Shown here one piece after another: positions 53,648-63,957 of a stretch of 64,000 nucleotides of DNA (positions within the stretch are counted from its first letter, which is position 1; every line of letters begins with the position of its first letter). The notes under the pieces were generated by a model. It ran no database searches and was not told the origin of the DNA. It saw only the letters and a list, made by a program, of their open reading frames with translations. This stretch comes from Microglena sp. YARC (taxonomy: Eukaryota > Chlorophyta > Chlorophyceae > Chlamydomonadales > Chlamydomonadaceae): positions 19,252,925 through 19,316,924 of the forward strand of contig CM039466.1 in NCBI GenBank assembly GCA_022414725.1. Direction: 5' to 3'. The position numbers and the translations under genes were made by a program.

Positions 53648-56600
53648 GGGTAGAGAAAGGATGGTCAGTGGGGTGGGAGGGGAGGGGGGGGGGGGAGAAA
53701 GGATCACTCAGAGTGCAGGAGAGTGACAGGTGGCGCCTGCACATGTGTGTGTGCGGTGGTGGGTGTGGGTAAGGTTGGGGTGAAGGGGGTGAAGGATGGT
53801 TTGGGGAAGGTGGAATTGGGGGAAGGTTGGAAGTTGGGGTAGAGGTCGTGGGTGGGGTGGGGGGTGGGGGATATTTATGTATGTACATTACACGACACTC
53901 ACCTATTCTGCTCCATCAGCTCTTGAAGGTTTCTGAAGGTGACCAGTCTAGAAGAGATGACACCGGAGCTGGTGAGAAGCTGCTCAGCTGTCATGGCGTC
54001 AGTGGCGGGATCTGCACCAAGGAGGGAAGGTGGGGCCAGCGCATATAAAATTGCTTTTATTTTCTTCTTTCTGTGCATGATGTTCACAAGTCACCTTGAC
54101 TCAGTCACCCAAGGTCGCATTTGGAGTCCAGTAGAGCACGAGGAAAACTGTATACATCATCATCACGATCATCACTTTGCTGGTCAGCACTTCTTTTCCC
54201 AAACCACATAAACCTAGACCATATAAACCTAAACCACCTAAACACAAGTGCTGACCAGCGTAGTGTTAACCAGCTTGTCCCTACCTGCAGCTGAGCCACG
54301 TGGTAGCGACATCCTCTTCAGCCGCTGCACCTCATCCACCAAGCACTTCATTTCCTAAACCACATAGACCCAAACCACCTGAACCTAGTCCACCCAAACC
54401 TACGCCACCTTAACACAAGTGCTGACCAGCGTAGTGTTGACCAGCTTGTCCCTACCTGCAGCTGAGCCATGTGGTAGCGACATCCTCTTCAGTCGCTGCA
54501 CCTCATCCACCAAGCACTTCATTTCCTAAACCACATAGACCCAAACCACCTAAACCAAGACCACCCAAACCTACGCCACCTACACACAAGTGCTGACCAG
54601 CGTAGTGTTGACCAGCTTGTCCCTACCTGCAGCTGAGCCACGTGAGCGACATCCTCTTCAAGCCGCGTGCACCTCATCCACCAAGCACTTCATTTCCTAA
54701 ACCACATAGACCCAAACCACCTAAACCAAGACCACCCAAACATACGCCACCTAAACAAAAGTGCTGACCAGCGTAGTGTTGACCAGCTTGTCCCCACCTG
54801 CAGCTGAGCCACGTGGTAGTGACATCCCCTCCAGCCGCTGCACCTCATCCACCAAGCATTTAGTTTCCTGAACCATGTAGACCCAACCACCTAAACCAAG
54901 ACCACCCAAACCTAAGCCACCTAAACACAAGTGCCGACCAGCTAAATCACCTAAACACAAGTGTCGACCAGCTAAACCACCTAAACACAAGTGCTGACCA
55001 GCTCAACCACCTACACACAAGTGCTGACCAGCTCAACCACCTACACACAAGTGCTGACCAGCTCAACCACCTACACACAAGTGCTGACCAGCTCAACCAC
55101 CTTAACACAAGTGCTGACCAGCTTAACCAACTCAACACAAGTGCCGACCAGCTAAACCACCTACACACAAGTGCTGACCAGCTAAGTGCTGACCAGCTCA
55201 ACCACCTAAACCCAAGTGCTGACCAGCTAAGTGCTGACCAGCTCGACCACCTCAACACAAGTGCCGACCAGGTAAACCACCTACACACAAGTGCTGACCA
55301 GCTAAGTGCTGACCAGCTCAACCACCTAAACCCAAGTGCTGACCAGCTAAGTGCTGACCAGCTCAACCACCTTAACACAAGTGCTGACCAGCTTAACCAA
55401 CTCAACACAAGTGCTGACCAGCTCAACCACCTTAACACAAGTGCTGACTAGCTTAACCAACTCAACACAAGTGCTGACCAGCTCAACCACCTTAACACAA
55501 GTGCTGACTAGCTTAACCAACTCAACACAAGTGCTGACCAGCTTAACCAACTAAACACAAGTGCTAACCAGCTAAGTGTTGACCAGCTTGTCCCTACCTG
55601 CAACGGAGCCACGTGGTAGCGACATCCTCCTCAGCCGCTGCACCTCATCCACCAAGCACTTCATTTCCTAAACCACGTAGACCCAAACCACCTGAAACTA
55701 GACCACCCAAACCTAAACCACCTAACCACAAGTGCTGACCAGCGTAGTGTTGACCAGCTTGTCCCTACCTGCAGCGGAGCCACGTGGTAGGGACATCCCC
55801 TTCAGCCGCTGCACCTCATCCACCAAGCACTCCACCTGCATGTTGGTTTTCAAAAAGGGATTAGGGTTTAAATTTTATTGTTTGCGTTTTTTTTTTCCAG
55901 GAGGGATTAGGGGTTGAATTTTTTTCCAATTATTTTTAAGGAGGGATTAGGCTTAAATTTGTGGTTTCCATTTTTTTTCAAGGAGGGATTAGGGTTTTAA
56001 TTTGTTGTTTGCATTTTTGTTTTCAGGAGGGATTAGGGTTTGATTTTTTTTTTCAATGATGGATCAGGGTTTTAATTTGTTGTTTGCATTTTTTTTTCAG
56101 GAGGGATTAGGGTTTTATTATTTTTTCAAGGATGGATCAGGGTTTTAATTTGTTGTTTGCATTTTTGTTTTCAAGGAGGGAGTAGGGGTTGCTAAATTGA
56201 AAACGTTAAAAAGAAGGGCAGCAAAAAAAGTCACTAACAAACGTAGCTACAAAAAAGTTTGCAACTCAGTGAGTTTGATTGTCCGGATAACTTTTCCAGG
56301 TGTCCTGCCATGTGAGGTCTGTAATGGTTTGGCACATGGCACCATGCTCCCGCCCAACACGGTGCCTGCCTGCATCCGCCTGGAACAGTTGCTGCTCTAG
56401 ATGAATTTCTCATGAGGCCTGCAGGACTCGATGCCTTTTAGATTTCGTGAAATAGTAGCCCCGAAACTCATCTGTCGTGTGAGGTCTGTAATGATCTGGC
56501 ACATGACACCATGCTCCCGCCCAACACGCTGCCTGTCTGCATCTGCCTGAAACAGTCACTACTCTAGATGCGAGCGCTCGTCTTTGCAGCCACCTACAGC

Positions 56601-59600
56601 TACAGAGGCCTGCAGGGCTGGATGCCTTTCAGATTTCGAGAAATAGTAGCCCCAAAACGCACCTGACGTGTGAGGTCTGTAATGGTCTGGCCCATGACAC
56701 CATGCTCCCGCCCAACACGCTGCCTGCCTACATCCGCCTGAAACAGCCACTGCTCTAGATGCGGGCCCTTGTCTTTGAAGCTAGCTACAGCTACAGACGC
56801 CTTCAGAGCTTGATGCTTTTAATATTTCGTGAAAAGGAAGCCCCAAAACGCACCTGTTGTTCGAGGTCTGTAATGGTCTGGCACATGACACCATGCTCCC
56901 GCCCAACACGCTGCCTGCCTGCATCCGCCTAGAACAGTTGCTGCTCTAGATGAATGACTCATAAGGCCTGCAGGACTCAATGCCTTTTAGATTTCGTGAA
57001 ATAGTAGCCCTGAAACTCACCTGTCGTGTGAGGTCTGTAATGGTCTGGCACATGACACCATGCTCCCGCCCAACACGCTGCCTGCCTGCATCCGCCTGGA
57101 ACAGTTGCTGCTCTAGATGAATTGACTCATAAGGCCTGCAGGACTCAATGCCTTCCTGATTTCGTGAAATAGTAGCCCCCAAACTCACCTGTCGTGTGAG
57201 GTCTGTAATGGTCTGGCACATGACACCATGCTCCCGCCCAACACGCTGCCTGTCTGCATCTGCCTGGAACAGCCGCTGCTCTAGATGCGAGCGCTCGTCT
57301 TTGAAGCCAGCTACGGACGCCTGCAGGGCTCGGTGCGCCTTCTCCACCGCATCCATCTCCGCCCTCTCTTGCTCCAGACCCTCTGCCTTGGCAGCAACTT
57401 CAGCGGATATCTGCTCAATGTACGCCTCCAGTTTCCGCACCTGCAGTGTAGGTGTGTGTGAGTTGTGTGTGTGTGTGAGTTGTGTGTATGTGTTTGTTGT
57501 GTGTGTGTGTGAGTTGTGTGTGTGTGTGAGTTGTGTGTGTGTGAGTTGTGTGAGTTGTGTGTGTGTGTGAGTTGTGTGTGTGTGTGAGTTGTTTGTGTGT
57601 GTGAGTTGCGTGTGTGTGTGAGTTGTGTGTGTGTGTGTGAGTTGTGTGTGAGTGTGAGTTGTGTGTGTGTGTGTGAGTTGTGTGTGTGTGTGAGTTGATG
57701 TGTGGTGTGTGTGTGTGAGTGTGTGTGTGTGTGTGAGTTGTGTGTGTGTGAGAGTTGTGTGTGGGTATGAACCTTCTCCACCGCGTCTTTCTCCGCCCAC
57801 TCGCGCTCCAGTCCCTCTGCCTTGGCAGCTACTTCAGGGGCAATCTGCTCAATGTAAGCCTCCAGTTACGCACCTGCAGTGTACGTGTGTGTGTACGTGC
57901 GGGTGAGTTGTGTGTGAGTTGTGTCTGCGAAAAAACCACGACCCAACCCCTGAAAAACCCAACCCTAAACCCCGCTAAATTACGCACCTGGGTGCGCTCA
58001 CCCCGCCATGCATCGGCCATGTCATTGTACTTGCTGTACATGTCAACTGATACCGACACTAGAGGTGGGTGTGGGGTGCAGGTTGGAGTTTGGGTGGGGA
58101 GGGGGAGTTTGGGGGAGTGATGATGTTAGGGTTAACAATTGTATGTGTGTGTGTGTGAGGTGGGTGTGGGGTGCAGGTTGGAGTTTGGGTGGGAGGGGGG
58201 AGTTTGGGGGGGGAGTGATGATGTTAGGGGGTAACAATTGTATGTGGGGGAGGGGGAGGGGCCGAGGAGGGAGGGGAGGGGAGGGGGGGGAGGGGGGGGG
58301 GGGGGGGGGGGGGGGGAGTACGCACCTGAGCGCGCTCACCCCGCCATGCATCGGCCATGTCAATGTACTTGCTGTACATGTCAACTGATCCCGACACCAA
58401 AGCCGCTGCCCCCATTTCCGGAGTCATTCACCGTCATGAGTCGCGATGGGGGCCACCGGTATGGGCTCCCAGTTCAGGTGTGGAGGGCTCTGGTAGGGCG
58501 CCAGTGTAGCCAGGGGGTGAGACGCTGTTTGGGGTGAGCATGCCCGCGGTCAAGGCCTCTGCAAGCAGCGAGAAGTCCTGAGCAGAGCGCGCTGCAGAGG
58601 CAGCAGCTTGAAGCTCCTTCAGATGCTGAGTGAGTCTATTGATTTTGGCACTCGTTGCGTTCTCCAGGCTTTCGTAGTTCTCCGACATCTGCTGCCTCAA
58701 GCTGTCGGTCTCTTTCAGGACTGAGTTTAGGTCCCCCACTTGCTCCCAGGCGTTGCTCAGCTCCGCTGCCTTCTCATCCTTGGAGCGCCCTAACTCCTCT
58801 AACAGGCCCTCGTACTGAGCCACCTGGTGGGCGGTGGTATGGTGGGGTATGGTGGGGTAGGGTGGGGTAGGTTAGTTTGGTAGGGTGGTGGTAGGGTGGG
58901 GTAGGGTGGGGTAGGGTTGGTAGGGTTTGGTTAGGGTGGCTAGGGTGGGGTAAGGTGGGTAGGGTGGGGGGGTAGGGTTTGTAGAGGTGGGGTAGGGTGG
59001 GGTAGGGTAGGGTGGGGGTTTGGTAGGGGGGTAGGGGTGGGGGTGGGGTAGGGTGGGGTGGGGTGGTTCACAATCAAGTTCACCGCCTTCATGTTGTTAA
59101 AGTTTATGTTCACGTCCAAGTTTACCAAGTACAAGTTCACTTCCAAGTTCACCAGGTTCACTTTCATGTTCAAGTTCACCAGGTTCACTTCCATGTTCAA
59201 GTTCACCAAGTTCAAGTACAAGTTCAATTTCACCAAGTTCACTTTCATGTTCAAGTTCACCAGGTTCACTTCCATGCTCAAGTTCACCAAGTTCACTTCC
59301 ATGTTCAAGTTCACCAAGTTCAAGTACAAGTTCAATTTCACCAAGTTCACTTTCATGTTCAAGTTCACCAGGTTCACTTCCATGCTCAATTTCACCAAGT
59401 TCACTTTCATGTTCAAGTTCACCAAGTTCACTTCCATGCTCAATTTCACCGAGCTCACTTTCATGTTCAAGTTCACCAAGCTCACTTTCATGTTCAAGTT
59501 CACCAAGTTCAAGTACAAGTTCACGTCCAAGTTCACCAAGCTCACTTTCATGTTCAAGTTCACCAAGTTCACTTTCATGTTCAAGTTCACCAAGTTCACT

Positions 59601-62600
59601 TTCATGTTCAAGTTCACCAAGTTCAAGTACAAGTTCACGTCCAAGTTCACCAAGCTCACTTTCATGTTCAAGTTCACCAAATCCACGTCCAACTTCACGT
59701 CCAACTTCACGTCCAACTTCATCAAGTTCACGTCCAACTTCACCAAGTTCACGTCTAACTTCAAGTTTGCTAACTTTAACTTGAAGTTCACGCCCAAGAT
59801 CACCTAGTTCTCGTCCAAGTTCAAAATTACCAACGTCAAGTTCAGGTTCACGTCCAAGTTCACCAAGGTCACGTCCAAGTTCACCATGGTCAGGTCCAAG
59901 TTCAAGATTTCCAACGTCAAGTTCAATTTCACGTCCAAGTTCACCAAGGTCACGTCCAAGTTCAAGATTTCCAACGTCAAGTTCAATTTCACGTCCAAGT
60001 TCACCAAGGTCACGTCCAAGTTCAAGATTTCCAACGTCAAGTTCAATTTCACGTCCAAGTTCACCAAAGGTCACGTCCCAAGTTCAAGATTTTCCAACGT
60101 CAAGTTCAATTTCACGTCCAACTTCACGCTATTCAAGTTCACCAAGGTCTCGTCCAAGGTCACCAAGGTCAAGTTTAGTCAGTTCACTTAGTTCAGCTTC
60201 TAGCCTCTTTCAGTGATTTACAATGGTCTAGTGGTAGACCAGATTGCTTAAGAATGATGAGTCGGGGGTTCGACTCCCCCTTCGGTCGCTCTTGGCGTTG
60301 CAGGTCATCGTCAACCGCGATGGTAGCTTGTCCAGTTGAGGTAGGAGACCGCTCCCCACCCGCGTACGATGGGCTCCATTAACATCACGCCCCACCAGGC
60401 GTTATCATTAACTTTTTTAGTTCAGCTTCCCTGGCTTGCGTGCGTGCATCGGTCGTTCATGTTCAAGTTCAAGTTCACCAACTTCACGCTATTCAAGTTC
60501 ACGTCCAAGTTCACCAAGTTCAAGTTTAATTTCAAGAGTCACCTGCTTCTGGAATTGTGACTCGGTATCCACCAGCTTCTCTTCAGCTCCCCTGGCTTGC
60601 GTGCGTGCATCGGTCATTCATGTTCAAGTTCAAGTTCACCAACTTCACGCTATTCGAGTTCACCAACTTCAAATCAAGTTCAAGAGTCACCTGCTTCTGG
60701 AAGTGTGACTCGGTATCCACCAGCTTCTCTCCAGCTCCCCTGGCTTGCGTGCGTGCATCGGTCGTTCATGTTCAAGTTCAAGTTCACCAACTTCACGCTA
60801 TTCAAGTTCACCAACTTCAAGTCAAGTTCAAGAGTCACCTGCTTCTGGAAGTGTGACTCGGTATCCACCAGCTTCTCTTCAGCTACCCTGGCTTGTGTGC
60901 GTGCATCCGTCAAAAAGCCCTCCAGCTGCTGAACACGATCAGTCAGCTGCTCCTTGGCAGCAGTGGCGACACCCAGTTGGTGTTCCATGTCATTGCCACG
61001 CTGGCGGAGGCTGAGCAGCTCAGTAGAGGAGGTCTGGAGGGTGGGGGGGGGGGTGGGGCATGTCATTGTCTTGCTGGCGAGGCTGGGCTCAGTGGGATGG
61101 GGATGGGGGGTGAGGTGGGTGGAATGGGGATGGGGATGTGTGGGGGGGGTGCGAGGGGGGGCGGGGGGGGGGGGGGGGGGGGATATGTTGTGTTGGATCA
61201 CATACTGATCCTTGATAGCTGCTGTGTCTTGCCTTGCAGCTCCTCAACATCAACTGTCCTACCCCACACCCATATCCCAATTATATCATAGCAGATTTTT
61301 TGCCTCCATATGGTCATCCAATGATAGTAATAACAATCTATATATTTTTAAGATTAATAATAAGTATTATTATTATTAAAATTATTATTTGTTATAAATC
61401 ATACAATTGTTTGTATTATTATTATCATTATTATTATTATTATTATTATGATACTACTACTACTACTACTACTAGCTACTTACTACTACTACAATAGTAA
61501 ATACAATAGTAATATATAACAATAACAGTAATAACCTCCAATAACCTCCAAAAATTGTAGTTATCACCTTATGGCCATCCAAATAGCTGCTGTGTCTTGC
61601 CTTGCAGCTCCTCAACATCACTCCCCCCCCACAAACACACACACACACCGTACACAACACACACACACACATCTCCCATATCCGAGTTCATATATTACCC
61701 TTCTAATCACCTTATGGCCATCCAGTAGCTGCTGTGATCTTAGCTTGTAGCTCCTCAACATACCCCCCACCACCCACCCACCCACCCTCCCCCACCCTAT
61801 AAACACTTTCACACACACCACTCACATACCACACACACACACACCACACACAAACACACATCTCCCTATATCAGAATTCATATATTACCCTATTATCACC
61901 TTACGGCCATCGAGCAGCTGCTGTATCTTAGCTTGTAGCTCCTCAACACCCCCCACACACAAACAAACACACACACACCCAAGTCACACATCTCACCATA
62001 TCCAAAGTCATACATTCCCCTATAATCACCTGATGGTCATCCAGTAGCTGCTGTGCCCTAGCTTGTAGCTCCTCAACACACACACCCACACACACCACAC
62101 ACCACACACACACCACCACACACACTCCTCCCCATATCCAAATTCATATATTATCCTATAATCACCTTATGGTCATCCAATAGCTGCTGTGTCTTAGCTT
62201 GTAGCTCCTCAAGAACCCTCCACACACAAATAAACACACACACACACCAGTAACACACCGCTCACACATCTCCCCATATTCAAATTCATATATTACCCTA
62301 TAATCACCTTATTGTCATCCAATAGCTACTGTGTCTTGCCTCGTAGCTCCTCATCACCCCCCCCCCACACACACACACGCACACACACACCACACATACA
62401 AAAACACCACACACACAACTCCCCATATCCAATTCATATATTACCAAATAATCACCTTATGGTCATCCAATAGCTGCTGTGTCTTAGTTTGTAGCTCCTC
62501 AGCATCACCCCCCCCACACACACACACACACCACACCCACACCCACACCATACACACACACCACACACACACATCTCCCCATATCCAATTCATATATTAC

Positions 62601-62669
62601 ACTAGAGTCACCTTATGGTCATCAAATAGCTGATGTGTCTTACCTTGTAGCTCCTCAACATCACCCCCC

Positions 62670-62700
<31 letters not shown>

Positions 62701-62817
62701 ACACCACACACACAAACACACGACTCCCCATATCCAAATTCATATATTACCCTCTAATCACCTTATGGTCAACCAATAGCTGCTGTGTCTTAGTTTGTAG
62801 CTCCTCAGCATCACCCC

Positions 62818-62856
<39 letters not shown>

Positions 62857-63957
62857 CACAAACACACACCACACACACATCTCCCCATATCCAAATTCAT
62901 ATTTTACCCTATATTCACCTTATGGTCATCCAATAGCTGCTGTGCCTTACCTTTTAGCTCCTCAACATCCCCCCCCACACACACACACACACACACACCA
63001 CACAAACATCTCCCCATATCAAAAATTCATATATTACCCTACACCTTCACACTTATGGTCATCCAGTAGCTGCTGTGTCTTAGCTTGTAGCTCCTCAACA
63101 TCCCCCCCCCCACACAACACACACCACACCTCACACACGCACACACCACACACACACTGACACCTCCCCATATCCCAATTCATATATTACCCTATAATCA
63201 CCTTATGGTCATCCAATAGCTGCTGTGTCTTAGCTTGCAGCTCCTCCTCCAGATACTTGATCTTAGACATATGGAATTTGGAGGTCTACGGCGGAAGAAG
63301 AGGTTGAGATTGTAGGAGGAGGGTCGGGGCGGGGGGGTGGGGGGCTGGCCTTTCGGCGCATTGTACCTTTTTGATTGCGCAGGTCAGGTTTTCTTAGCGG
63401 GATTGGTATCCGCGCGAACGTTTGGAAGGGGCCGAATAGGGCGTAGAATGTTGTTTTATTGTGGGTATGGCGGGGGGAGGGGGGGTGGCGGCGCACGGAT
63501 GGAGGGGTGGTATTATGTGTGGGTTGAGGATGGAGGGGGAGGAAGGATAGTGGACGATGGAGGGGACAGAGGGAAAAAGGGGGAGAGATGTTAGGTAGGG
63601 CTCTAGGAAGCAAGGAAGATATAAAGGAGATAGAAAAGAGGGAGGGGTTAGGAAGGAGGAACACCGAGAATGGGCCGGTAGGGGGGTGGGAGGGGGGGGG
63701 GGGGGTGGAGGGGGGGGAATGCATGCATAAATACATATGACGTGAAATTACTTGCATTCTCATACTGTGTTTGCAATAGCTCTATTCGCCTCTGGGTGTC
63801 CACATCTCTCAGAGCCGCCTCAAGCTGCGCCACCTGCTCTTGTGCTTTGTCCCGCGTCTGGGTCAGCTGTACAATCTGCGGTCTGCTGCTGGGGCAACCA
63901 CCACCTCCTCCTTGGTCAGCAGCAACCGCACATGGTCCTCACGCTCTTTGGCGGAAG
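47633..63957 (-). CDS. TPR/MLP1/NUA-type nuclear pore basket coiled-coil protein (partial)
   Basis: Exons on minus, N- to C-terminal: 63957-63735, 63285-63202, 61033-60839, 58823-58326, 57440-57189, 55835-55769, 54011-53903, 53521-53349, 49829-49550, 48324-48084. The core reads in phase through five junctions: the motif MYSKYIDMADAWRGERAQ, then VRKLEAYIEQISAEVAAKAE, TITDLTRQ, VECLVDEVQRLKGMSLPRG, LVTFRNLQELMEQNR and RLLSLSRTLSAENE. This order matches the conserved segment of TPR/MLP proteins, including a Ser/Pro-rich linker afterwards. These proteins form filaments of the nuclear basket and act in mRNA export and checkpoint control. Frame breaks occur at 58433, 49670 and about 63880, most beside homopolymers. 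The N-terminus is outside the window and no C-terminus is found before the gap. Confidence 0.7.
48084..48324 (-). CDS. TPR-like gene, exon E11
   Basis: CTGAG| to |GTAGCG. SNDLSDEQQRRLHDVASTAE then QWQKQMQGMAMEKLRRMDCA. Coiled coil. The 5' part is out of frame relative to the array copies, so a base error or decay is likely. Confidence 0.5.
48450..48970 (-). repeat. E11 5'-edge duplications (3 extra copies)
   Basis: Copies at about 48455-48530, 48712-48790 and 48895-48975 read like VGELREKLAKRSSEDPSS. Two have the acceptor-like CTGCAG or GCGGTTG before it. G/T-rich spacers lie between. An A/T-rich patch follows (48975-49070). Confidence 0.65.
49190..49545 (-). repeat. E10 3'-edge duplications (2 extra copies)
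   Basis: GAGGCAGGGAAGAATGTTGG and the donor region recur at about 49205-49255 and 49370-49410. Confidence 0.7.
49550..49829 (-). CDS. TPR-like gene, exon E10: Pro/Ser linker then coiled coil
   Basis: CCACAG| then a Pro/Gly/Ser-rich linker (EHPTPEPQPAPQGGPTPTRE) and, after a frame break at a 6-base G/C run near 49670, SSLASEELSIVQEQLAQALK to HTQAQ|GTTTGT. The linker followed by coiled coil matches the order in TPR proteins. Confidence 0.6.
49890..51440 (-). repeat. E10 5'-edge duplications (about 19 extra copies)
   Basis: On minus each unit is ...CACAGAGTACATCCGCTCAC followed by TACAGCAGCAGCA, i.e. acceptor plus first exon bases, every 70-90 bp. A long minus-strand open frame (50812-52308) through this and the next repeat is an artefact of composition. 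Confidence 0.8.
51500..52210. repeat. GGTTTGTGTGGTTGGTG low-complexity repeat
   Basis: Purely G/T on plus, irregular period. No exon pieces recognised. Confidence 0.8.
52415..53115 (-). repeat. E9 3'-edge duplications (5 extra copies)
   Basis: Minus-strand QLVNELTxAGNRTAG copies at about 52440, 52640, 52760, 52900 and 53070, each with the following TTTTCAACC/AATGGCGGAC spacer. Confidence 0.75.
53349..53521 (-). CDS. TPR-like gene, exon E9
   Basis: GTGTGCAG| RRLLSLSRTLSAENERSKDE to EDHRQLVNELT. Near the 3' end one extra G seems to break the frame; the array copies read LTEAGNR there. Donor CTG|GTGCGA. Confidence 0.7.
53530..53760 (-). repeat. E9 5'-edge duplications (2 extra copies)
   Basis: TGTGCAG|GCGCCACCTGTCAC occurs twice upstream (minus sense) of the true acceptor TGTGCAG|GCGCCTGCTGTCCC, separated by (GT)n and G runs. 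Confidence 0.75.
53903..54011 (-). CDS. TPR-like gene, exon E8
   Basis: 109 bp. PATDAMTAEQLLTSSGVISS then RLVTFRNLQELMEQN, ending AATAG|GTGAGT in phase 2. This is the family's diagnostic VI(S)..LVTF...EL...N block. Confidence 0.85.
54255..55680 (-). repeat. E7 duplications (5 extra copies) and 30-bp minisatellite
   Basis: Copies of GTGCTTGGTGGATGAGGTGC through GGCTCAGCTGCAG|GTAGGG at about 54285, 54455, 54626, 54798 and 55600. The acceptor side is replaced by GGTTTAGGAAATGA. A 30-bp unit (CACAAGTGCTGACCAGCT) fills 54890-55580. Confidence 0.8.
55769..55835 (-). CDS. TPR-like gene, exon E7
   Basis: 67 bp, ATGCAG| to |GTAGGG. VECLVDEVQRLKGMSLPRGS then AA plus one base that forms Asp with E8. 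Confidence 0.75.
55855..56190. repeat. GGAGGGATTAGGGTTT minisatellite, about 7 units
   Basis: Units of 45-60 bp with poly-T stretches, in the intron upstream (minus sense) of E7. Confidence 0.75.
56270..57130 (-). repeat. E6 3'-edge duplications (5 extra copies)
   Basis: HLEQQLFQADAGRQRVGREH then GVMCQTITDLTRQ|GTGAG-type units at about 56300, 56472, 56663, 56852 and 57011, spaced 160-190 bp. Several stay open and keep the donor. Confidence 0.85.
57189..57440 (-). CDS. TPR-like gene, exon E6
   Basis: 252 bp, phase 0 at both ends, CTGCAG| to |GTGAGT. VRKLEAYIEQISAEVAAKAE to EHGVMCQTITDLTRQ. This is the most conserved coiled-coil stretch of TPR/MLP proteins. Confidence 0.8.
57450..57770. repeat. 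(TG)n-rich repeat with GAGTTGTG units
   Basis: GTGTGTGAGTTGTGTGTG units in the intron upstream of E6. Confidence 0.85.
57777..57877 (-). repeat. E6 5'-edge duplication (1 extra copy)
   Basis: On minus TGGAGGCTTACATTGAGCAG...GGCAGAGGGACTGGAG mirrors the first 100 bp of E6 (LEAYIEQI...AKAEGLE), with one lost base at the start. Confidence 0.75.
57985..58070 (-). repeat. E5 3'-edge duplication (1 extra copy)
   Basis: SVDMYSKYNDMADAWRGERT followed by CAG|GTGCGT, one residue different from E5 in the first 15 positions. Confidence 0.8.
58326..58823 (-). CDS. TPR-like gene, exons E4-E5
   Basis: From CCCACCAG| VAQYEGLLEELGRSKDEKAA through SLLAEALTAGMLTPNSVSPP, then a frame break near 58433, then GSVDMYSKYIDMADAWRGER to |GTGCGT. 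The segment before VDMYSKY corresponds to the family's GMTLT...Y motif region. Either a very short intron or a base error explains the break. Confidence 0.65.
58850..59070. repeat. GGTGGGGTAGGGT minisatellite
   Basis: G-rich, irregular; potential G-quadruplex former, in the intron upstream of E4. Confidence 0.8.
59090..60185. repeat. 12/15-bp minisatellite (TTCACCAAGTTCACTTTCAT)
   Basis: Long block of TTCAAGTTCACCAAG units. Periods of multiples of three keep all frames open on both strands, so several 80-300-residue frames here are artefacts. Confidence 0.95.
60217..60289 (+). ncRNA. tRNA-like SINE head or tRNA pseudogene
   Basis: A box TGGTCTAGTGG (60224-60234) and B box GGTTCGACTCC (60267-60277) are spaced as in a tRNA. 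The D arm (GTCT/AGAC) and T arm (GGGGG TTCGACT CCCCC) fold perfectly, but acceptor and anticodon stems do not pair. A working tRNA is excluded; a tRNA-derived SINE start is likely. Confidence 0.55.
60420..60760 (-). repeat. E3 3'-edge duplications (3 extra copies)
   Basis: CACGCACGCAAGCCAGGG and GAAGCTGGTGGATACCGAGT and CCAGAAGCAG|GTGACTCTTG recur at about 60440 (partial), 60550 and 60690, with TTCAAGTTCACCAAC spacers. Confidence 0.8.
60839..61033 (-). CDS. TPR-like gene, exon E3
   Basis: 195 bp, CTCCAG| to |GTGACT, phase 0. Gives TSSTELLSLRQRGNDMEHQL and EEKLVDTESHFQKQ. Long coiled coil. Confidence 0.7.
61215..63115 (-). repeat. E2 3'-edge duplications (12 extra copies) with (CA)n spacers
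   Basis: Units of about 145 bp carry GAGCTACAAGCTAAGACACA then GCAGCTATTGGATGACCATAAG|GTGATT (ELQAKTQQLLDDHK plus donor). Most extra copies keep this frame open, with single changes; the one at about 62325 has a TAG, and the leftmost (about 61215) has lost its end. Spacers hold (CA)n and TATATTACCCTATAATCACC. Confidence 0.9.
61340..61510. repeat. A/T-rich (TTA)n and (CTA)n patch
   Basis: TTATTATTATTA and CTACTACTACTA runs within the leftmost part of the E2 array. Confidence 0.85.
63202..63285 (-). CDS. TPR-like gene, exon E2 (parent of the 14-residue array)
   Basis: 84 bp after a strong polypyrimidine acceptor (CTTCTTCCGCCGTAG|). Gives TSKFHMSKIKYLEEELQAKT then QQLLDDHK, ending AAG|GTGATT, phase 0 both ends. 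Confidence 0.65.
63290..63730. other. Intron between E1 and E2, G-rich
   Basis: Plus strand is rich in GGGGG and GGAGGG. Minus-strand Pro-rich frames here are composition artefacts. Confidence 0.5.
63735..63957 (-). CDS. TPR-like gene, exon block E1
   Basis: Acceptor CGTACAG|. Frame SAKEREDHVRLLLTKEEVVV then, after a one-base break near 63880, QLTQTRDKAQEQVAQLEAAL and RIELLQTQYENASNFTSY. Heptad-rich coiled coil. Donor TAT|GTATTT in phase 0; an alternative donor is at 63751. Confidence 0.55.

Noticed and set aside
56946..57800. 284-residue frame with Thr-His repeats fused to coiled coil
   Set aside because: The Thr-His part is a (TG)n intron read through; only 57189-57440 is the exon.
58940..60074. 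Several 80-325-residue frames on both strands
   Set aside because: All come from a minisatellite whose period is a multiple of three; both strands are open at once.
60217..60289. Functional tRNA gene
   Set aside because: Acceptor and anticodon stems do not pair, although the D and T arms do.
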